Assembly: GCA_030150085.1 (NCBI GenBank) | Contig: JASLGJ010000005.1 | Coordinates: 1-9,805, forward strand | Origin: Candidatus Elarobacter sp. | Lineage (GTDB): Bacteria > Vulcanimicrobiota > Vulcanimicrobiia > Vulcanimicrobiales > Vulcanimicrobiaceae | DNA length: 9,805 nt | Reading direction: 5' to 3' | Part shown: one piece after another, positions 6,498 to 9,805 of the stretch | Position numbering within the stretch: position 1 is the first letter of the stretch | Layout: every line of letters begins with the position of its first letter | Notes under the pieces: generated by a model | Database searches by the model: none | What the model was told of the DNA's origin: nothing | The model's input: only the letters and a program-made list of their open reading frames with translations | Translations under genes and position numbers: made by a program

Positions 6498-7526
6498 TTA
6501 CTTCGCGTCGGCCTTGGTGTAGGTGCCGACCGCGACGGCGATCTTGGCGGGCGGCTTCTGGCCGCCGAACGCGTCGTGGATCGCGTCGATCGTCTTGGCG
6601 CCGATCTGGTCGGGGTGCTGGATCGCGTCGCCGTACATCGAGCCGTTGGCGATCGCGGTGCGGGCCTCGGGCGCGGCGTCGTAGCCGACCACCGCGATGG
6701 CGCCCTTCTTGCCGGCCGCCTCGACGGCTTTGGCCGCGCCCAGCGCCGAGTCGTCGTTGATCCCGAAGACGCCCTTGAGGTCCTTGTGCGACTGCAGGAT
6801 GTCTTCCATCGACGAGGAGGCCTTGGCGCGCTCGCCGCCGCCGTCGATGTCGGCCACGATCTTCACCTCGGGGCAGCCGTCGGCCAGGGCCTGCCTGAAG
6901 CCCTTCACCCGGTCCTGGACCGAGGTCACCTCGGGCTCGTCGATGATCGCGACCGAGCCGCTCTTGACCGCCGCGCACATCAGCTTGCCGGCCTGGGCCC
7001 CGCCCTGGACGTTGTCGCTGGCGATGTGGGCCACCACGGTGCCCTGGCTGGACGCGTTGGCGATGTCGGCGGTGAAGACCGGGATGTTGGCCTTGTTGGC
7101 CTCGACGATCGCGCTCCCAATGGCCTTGGAGTCGTACGGGGTCAGGACGATCGCGTCGACCTTCTTGGAGATGAAGTCCTCGACTTGGTTCTGCTGCTTG
7201 GCGCTGTCGCGCGCCGCGTCGACGACCTGCACGGTGTAGCCGTACTTGGCCGCCTCGGCCTTCATCCCCGACTCCATGTCTTGGTAGAACTGGGCTTCGC
7301 GGTTCTGCACCGAGAAGCCGATCGTCTTGCTCCCCGACGAAGCCGCCGCCCCGCTGGCGGCCGGCGCGGCCGAGCTCGAAGCCGGTGCTTCGCTGCCCGC
7401 CGCTGCGGGCGCGGAGCTTTCGGTCGCGGTGGACGTGGTGGTCGTCGTGGTCGACGTGTCGGACGACTTGGCGCAGCCGGCGAGGGCCACGGCGAGCGCG
7501 CATGCGAGAACCAGGGGCTTCTTCAT
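6498..7526 (-). CDS. Periplasmic sugar-binding lipoprotein of a CUT2 ABC importer (RbsB-like)
   Basis: A 342-residue solute-binding protein. MKKPLVLACALAVALAGC is a lipoprotein signal peptide with lipobox LAGC and lipidated Cys18. A long Ser/Thr/Ala-rich tether (about 19-66) leads to a Peripla_BP_4 domain starting SKTIGFSVQNREAQFYQDM. By recalled comparison with E. coli RbsB, ligand positions appear kept at D154, R206 (QDRVKGF), N257 (INDDSALGA), D283 (VGYDAA) and Q303. The RbsB Asp-Arg pair, however, is Asp-Ile here (TADIA, 152-156), so ribose itself is doubtful. The frame is open upstream to 7754, but only ATG 7526 gives the signal peptide; its ribosome binding site is weak. It is the first gene of the importer operon and stops 33 bases before the ATPase start. 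A regulatory palindrome lies 54 bases upstream. Confidence 0.93.
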   Translation of the reverse strand: MKKPLVLACALAVALAGCAKSSDTSTTTTTTSTATESSAPAAAGSEAPASSSAAPAASGAAASSGSKTIGFSVQNREAQFYQDMESGMKAEAAKYGYTVQVVDAARDSAKQQNQVEDFISKKVDAIVLTPYDSKAIGSAIVEANKANIPVFTADIANASSQGTVVAHIASDNVQGGAQAGKLMCAAVKSGSVAIIDEPEVTSVQDRVKGFRQALADGCPEVKIVADIDGGGERAKASSSMEDILQSHKDLKGVFGINDDSALGAAKAVEAAGKKGAIAVVGYDAAPEARTAIANGSMYGDAIQHPDQIGAKTIDAIHDAFGGQKPPAKIAVAVGTYTKADAK

Positions 7527-7579
7527 ACCGAGCAACTCGATGCGGGAGCGGGGGGCGGAACCCCTGCGAGGCGGGTTTT

Positions 7580-7616
7580 GCCAATCTACTTGAGACGAAT
7601 TCTCAAGTAAGTTGGC
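7580..7616. promoter_or_regulatory. 37-bp interrupted palindrome, candidate operator or leader hairpin of the importer operon
   Basis: The structure is GCCAA-N2-TACTTGAGA-N5-TCTCAAGTA-N2-TTGGC: 14 paired positions per half with one 2x2 mismatch and a 5-base centre (7596-7600). It is unusually AT-rich for this genome and lies 54 bases before the binding-protein ATG. No T-run follows it on either strand, so it is not a classic intrinsic terminator. The length and symmetry would suit a dimeric repressor or activator site, or an mRNA leader stem. Confidence 0.6.
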
Positions 7617-7783
7617 CGTGCCCAGAACAAGCGGGACGGACGGCCCAACGCGCCCCGTAGGACTGGGGAGCACGCCGGGACTCGCGAGTTCGCGGCCGGT
7701 CCACGTCGGCGGATACAATTTTCGTTCCTGCCGCTGAACCGAAAAACCACGCACGAAATACGGCTCCCTGAGACGCGCGGGGT

Positions 7784-7813
7784 ACTATACCGTACCGAAA
7801 ATCGGGCGTACAA
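7784..7813 (-). promoter_or_regulatory. Candidate sigma70-type promoter for the importer operon
   Basis: On the minus strand, TTGTAC (7813 down to 7808) is followed after 18 bases by TATAGT (7789 down to 7784), which differs from the -10 consensus at one base. The -35 matches only in its TTG. It would start transcription near 7777, giving a leader of about 250 bases that includes the 7580-7616 palindrome. The -10 also sits inside a small dyad, GGTAC-N6-GTACC (7781-7796). Sequence match only. Confidence 0.4.
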
Positions 7814-7942
7814 GGGCCGGTCCGGAGCGCCGCACGGTGCACGCGTTCGCAACGGACTCCACCTCGTGTGCGCAGCTTCCGCGCGAGCTGTCCGACGGCA
7901 AAAACGCTGTTCCGACCGGCATTTGCGCCACCGCCGCCGAGG

Positions 7943-7951
7943 TTATCCACA
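7943..7951 (+). promoter_or_regulatory. Perfect DnaA box upstream of yifB
   Basis: TTATCCACA is the strongest known DnaA-binding 9-mer. A degenerate copy in the opposite orientation, TGTGGAGAC (7978-7986, 7 of 9 matches), follows 26 bases later. It lies 96 bases before the yifB ATG. It could be a DnaA regulatory site or a chance match. Confidence 0.4.
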
Positions 7952-8033
7952 GTATTCGCGCTCGCGGCTGTGCACCGTGTGGAGACCGATTCGCAGGACG
8001 CCGAACCCCCTTGCCGCCCGAGCGCGCCGGCGT

Positions 8034-8038
8034 GAAGG
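8034..8038 (+). promoter_or_regulatory. Ribosome binding site of yifB
   Basis: GAAGG lies 9 bases before ATG 8048 and supports that start, which gives the standard family N-terminus. Confidence 0.55.
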
Positions 8039-8047
8039 CCGGGCGAG

Positions 8048-9655
8048 ATGCTCGCCCTCGCTTTCTCCGCCGCCATCGCCGGGATCGACGCTCACGTCGT
8101 CCGGGTCGAGACCGACTCGGCCGCCGGCGTCCCCACCTTCTCCATCGTCGGCCTGCCCGACCGCGCCCTCAACGAGGCGCGCGAGCGGGTCCGCGCCGCC
8201 CTGGTCAATTCCGGCTTCGGCTTCCCGCCCGGCCGGCTGCTGGTCAACCTCGCCCCGGCCGACGTCCGCAAGAGCGGGCCCGGCTTCGACCTGCCCATCG
8301 CGCTGGCGCTGCTCGCGACCGACGAGCAGCTCGCCGGCACCGCCCTGCGCGAGCACGTCGTCTGCGGCGAGCTGGCCCTGGACGGCAGCCTGCGCGCCGT
8401 CCCGGGCGTGCTGGCCATGGCGCTGGCCGCCAAGCGGGCCGGCTTCGCCAGCATCGTGGTCCCGGCCGCCAACCGCGCCGAGGCGGCCCTGGTCGACGGG
8501 CTCGACGTCTACGCCGTGCCCACCCTCTCCGACGCGGTCGCGGTCGTGCTCGGCCACGGGGCGAAGTTCCGCCGCCGCGGCGCGACCGTGCTGGACGACC
8601 CCGAGCGGGCCGGCGTGGGCGACTTCGCCGACGTGAAGGGCCAGACGCTGGCCAAGCGGGCCCTGGAGATCGCCGCGGCGGGCGGCCACAACCTGGTCCT
8701 GGTCGGCCCGCCGGGCTGCGGCAAGACCATGCTCGCGCGGCGGCTGCCCTCGATCCTGCCCGCGATGACCAGCGCCGAGGCGCTCGACGTGACCAAGGTC
8801 CACAGCATCGCGGGACTGCTCGGCACCTGCCCGCGGGTCGTCGCGACGCGCCCCTTCCGCGCCCCGCACCACACCGCCAGCCGGGTCTCGCTGGTCGGCG
8901 GCGGCACGGTCCCGCGCCCGGGCGAGATCTCGCTGGCCATGAACGGCGTGCTCTACCTGGACGAGCTGGGCGAGTTCCCGCGCGCGACGCTCGAGGTGCT
9001 GCGCCAGCCGCTCGAAGAGGGCGCGGTGACGATCGCCCGCGCCGCCGGCACGCTCACGTTTCCCGCCCGCTTCACGCTGGTCGCCTCGATGAACCCCTGC
9101 CCGTGCGGCTTTCGCGGCGTGCGCGGCTCGGACTGCCGCTGCGACGACGCCGCGGTGCAGCGCTATCTGGGCAAGCTCTCCGGCCCGCTGCTCGACCGCA
9201 TCGACCTGCACGTCGCGGTGACGCGCGTGCCGTTCGAGGAGCTGGTCGAGACCGCACCGCAGGCCGAATCGTCGGCCACCGTGCGCGCCCGCGTCGAAGC
9301 CGCACGCGCGCGCCAAGCCGAACGCTTCGCGCGCGATGACGCGATCACTCGCGACACGAGAACCAACCGCACCAGCGGTACCGATGGCGCCGGCGGCACC
9401 AACGACACGCCGGCGACCGGCGGCGCGACGACGAACGCCGCGATTCCGGCCGCCGCGGTGCGCCGGCTCTGCCCGCTGGATGCCGGGGCGCTCGCGCTGG
9501 TCGAAAGCGCGGTCACCCGCGGCGCGCTGAGCGCGCGCGCCTTCGACCGCATCGCGCGTGTCGCGCGCACCATCGCCGATCTGGCCGGCAGCGAGCGCAT
9601 CGGGCGCGAGCACGTCGCCGAGGCGCTGGTGTACCGCGACGGCCGGGCGCGCTGA
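8048..9655 (+). CDS. comM: YifB/ComM family Mg-chelatase-like AAA+ ATPase
   Basis: A 535-residue AAA+ protein, slightly longer than the usual ~500-510. The N-terminal Lon-like domain (about 18-140) has the family segments FSIVGLPD (31-38), VNLAPADVRKSGPGFDLPIAL (66-86, described by its ends) and GELALDGSLR (107-116). The ATPase core (about 190-395) has Walker A GPPGCGKT (220-227), FRAPHHTAS (270-278), Walker B VLYLDELGE (301-309), the MNPCPCG motif (348-354) with a second C-x-C at 363-365 and SGPLLDRIDLH (378-388). The C-terminal domain ends LSARAFDRIARVARTIADL-type sequence (495-513). A Thr/Gly/Asn-rich stretch at about 434-463 is unusual. In Vibrio cholerae, ComM is a hexameric helicase that promotes branch migration during natural transformation; the same role here is inferred. 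The gene is transcribed away from the importer operon. Confidence 0.94.
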   Translation: MLALAFSAAIAGIDAHVVRVETDSAAGVPTFSIVGLPDRALNEARERVRAALVNSGFGFPPGRLLVNLAPADVRKSGPGFDLPIALALLATDEQLAGTALREHVVCGELALDGSLRAVPGVLAMALAAKRAGFASIVVPAANRAEAALVDGLDVYAVPTLSDAVAVVLGHGAKFRRRGATVLDDPERAGVGDFADVKGQTLAKRALEIAAAGGHNLVLVGPPGCGKTMLARRLPSILPAMTSAEALDVTKVHSIAGLLGTCPRVVATRPFRAPHHTASRVSLVGGGTVPRPGEISLAMNGVLYLDELGEFPRATLEVLRQPLEEGAVTIARAAGTLTFPARFTLVASMNPCPCGFRGVRGSDCRCDDAAVQRYLGKLSGPLLDRIDLHVAVTRVPFEELVETAPQAESSATVRARVEAARARQAERFARDDAITRDTRTNRTSGTDGAGGTNDTPATGGATTNAAIPAAAVRRLCPLDAGALALVESAVTRGALSARAFDRIARVARTIADLAGSERIGREHVAEALVYRDGRAR

Positions 9656-9671
9656 CGGCGCGCGATCAGGC

Positions 9672-9693
9672 GCGCGCTAACGCAACAGCGCGC
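9672..9693. terminator. Possible bidirectional terminator hairpin after yifB
   Basis: GCGCGCT (9672-9678) and AGCGCGC (9687-9693) form a perfect 7-bp GC-rich stem with an 8-base loop. The position, between the stops of two convergent genes, suits termination. No T-run follows on either strand, and GC-only stems are common by chance in this genome. Confidence 0.3.
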
Positions 9694-9803
9694 TAGCAGC
9701 TCAGCGGGAGCGGGTCGCCGGCGATCGTGTAGACCACGGTGTTGCTCGCGAACAGCGGCACGAGGAACGCCACCAGCCGTTTCAAATCGGCGTTGTGCAG
9801 GCG
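9693..9803 (-). CDS. Unrecognised protein, C-terminal 36 residues (5' part beyond the right edge)
   Basis: The minus-strand frame is open from the right edge to TAG at 9695-9693. The visible peptide begins RLHNADLKRLVAFLVPLFASN and ends VVYTIAGDPLPLSC. Third codon positions are almost all G or C, as in the neighbouring genes, while the other two minus-strand frames are less convincing, which supports real coding. I do not recognise the family; the middle is moderately hydrophobic. It is convergent with yifB, with 37 bases between the stops. Confidence 0.55.
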   Translation of the reverse strand, partial: RLHNADLKRLVAFLVPLFASNTVVYTIAGDPLPLSC

Positions 9804-9805
9804 GG

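Larger units (their letters stand above)
7527..8047. other. 521-base divergent intergenic region between the importer operon and yifB
   Basis: No convincing gene was found here; open frames are short, arginine-rich and lack start signals. From left to right it contains the importer leader with the palindrome at 7580-7616, a perfect 10-base palindrome ACTCGCGAGT (7680-7689), an imperfect stem TTTTCG/CGAAAA with a one-base bulge (7719-7745), the candidate importer promoter (7784-7813), the DnaA box (7943-7951) and the yifB ribosome binding site (8034-8038). A plus-strand -10-like TACAAT occurs at 7714-7719 without a good -35. No clear yifB promoter was identified. Confidence 0.6.

Noticed and set aside
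7719..7745. TTTTCG/CGAAAA stem as an intrinsic terminator
   Set aside because: The T-run is on the 5' side and the A-run on the 3' side of the stem, the reverse of what an intrinsic terminator needs on either strand.
7527..7754. In-frame upstream extension of the binding protein
   Set aside because: It would place 76 residues before a textbook lipoprotein signal peptide and run across the palindrome.
7943..7986. Replication origin (oriC)
   Set aside because: There is only one perfect DnaA box, no AT-rich unwinding region and no dnaA, dnaN or parAB nearby.
7943..9613. 556-codon minus-strand open frame opposite yifB
   Set aside because: Antisense shadow: repetitive Arg/Gly/Asp/Ala composition, no domain, and yifB is intact on the other strand.
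1..9805. Mobile element, defence island or CRISPR array
   Set aside because: No transposase, integrase, terminal repeats, spaced direct repeats or known defence genes were seen; base composition and codon use look uniform across the genes.

Overview
The window comes from a bacterium with a very GC-rich genome and strong G/C preference at third codon positions. Starts are often GTG and neighbouring genes often overlap by a few bases. A lipoprotein solute-binding protein, a DUF5069 protein and a eukaryotic-type Ser/Thr kinase occur together. This would fit an uncultured environmental lineage such as Eremiobacterota/Vulcanimicrobiota (former WPS-2), but that is a guess from gene content. No rRNA, tRNA, CRISPR array, transposase or integrase was seen.

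Layout. (1) Positions 3-3055, plus strand: a tight run made of the 3' end of a YraN-family (UPF0102) endonuclease-like gene, a soluble Ser/Thr protein kinase with a TPR-like tail, a 71-residue two-helix membrane protein, and a MATE-family exporter. Two of the three junctions are 4-base GTGA overlaps and the third is a 19-base gap with a good ribosome binding site. (2) Positions 3052-3495, minus strand: a DUF5069 protein whose stop codon overlaps that of the MATE gene in a shared CTAG. (3) Positions 3556-3816, plus strand: an unrecognised 86-residue protein with five cysteines. (4) Positions 7526 down to 3835, minus strand: a complete CUT2/ribose-type ABC importer in the order binding lipoprotein, double ATPase, permease. 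(5) Positions 7527-8047: a 521-base divergent intergenic region holding a 37-bp interrupted palindrome, a candidate promoter for the importer and one perfect DnaA box. (6) Positions 8048-9655, plus strand: a complete YifB/ComM Mg-chelatase-like AAA+ ATPase. (7) From 9803 down to 9693, minus strand: the last 36 codons of an unrecognised gene running off the right edge.

How the genes work together. The importer is self-contained: the lipoprotein captures a solute, probably a sugar, the permease carries it and the double ATPase supplies energy. No catabolic gene is present to name the substrate, and one ribose-contacting residue of RbsB is not conserved. YraN and YifB/ComM are adjacent in many bacteria, in an rnhB-yraN-comM-dprA neighbourhood tied to DNA processing. 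Here they lie on the same strand but about 7.8 kb apart, with the kinase, exporter and importer between them. No clearly new biological system is visible. The most interesting signals are regulatory: the palindrome upstream of the binding-protein gene, overlapping hairpins that contain the ATPase start codon, and the lone DnaA box upstream of yifB.
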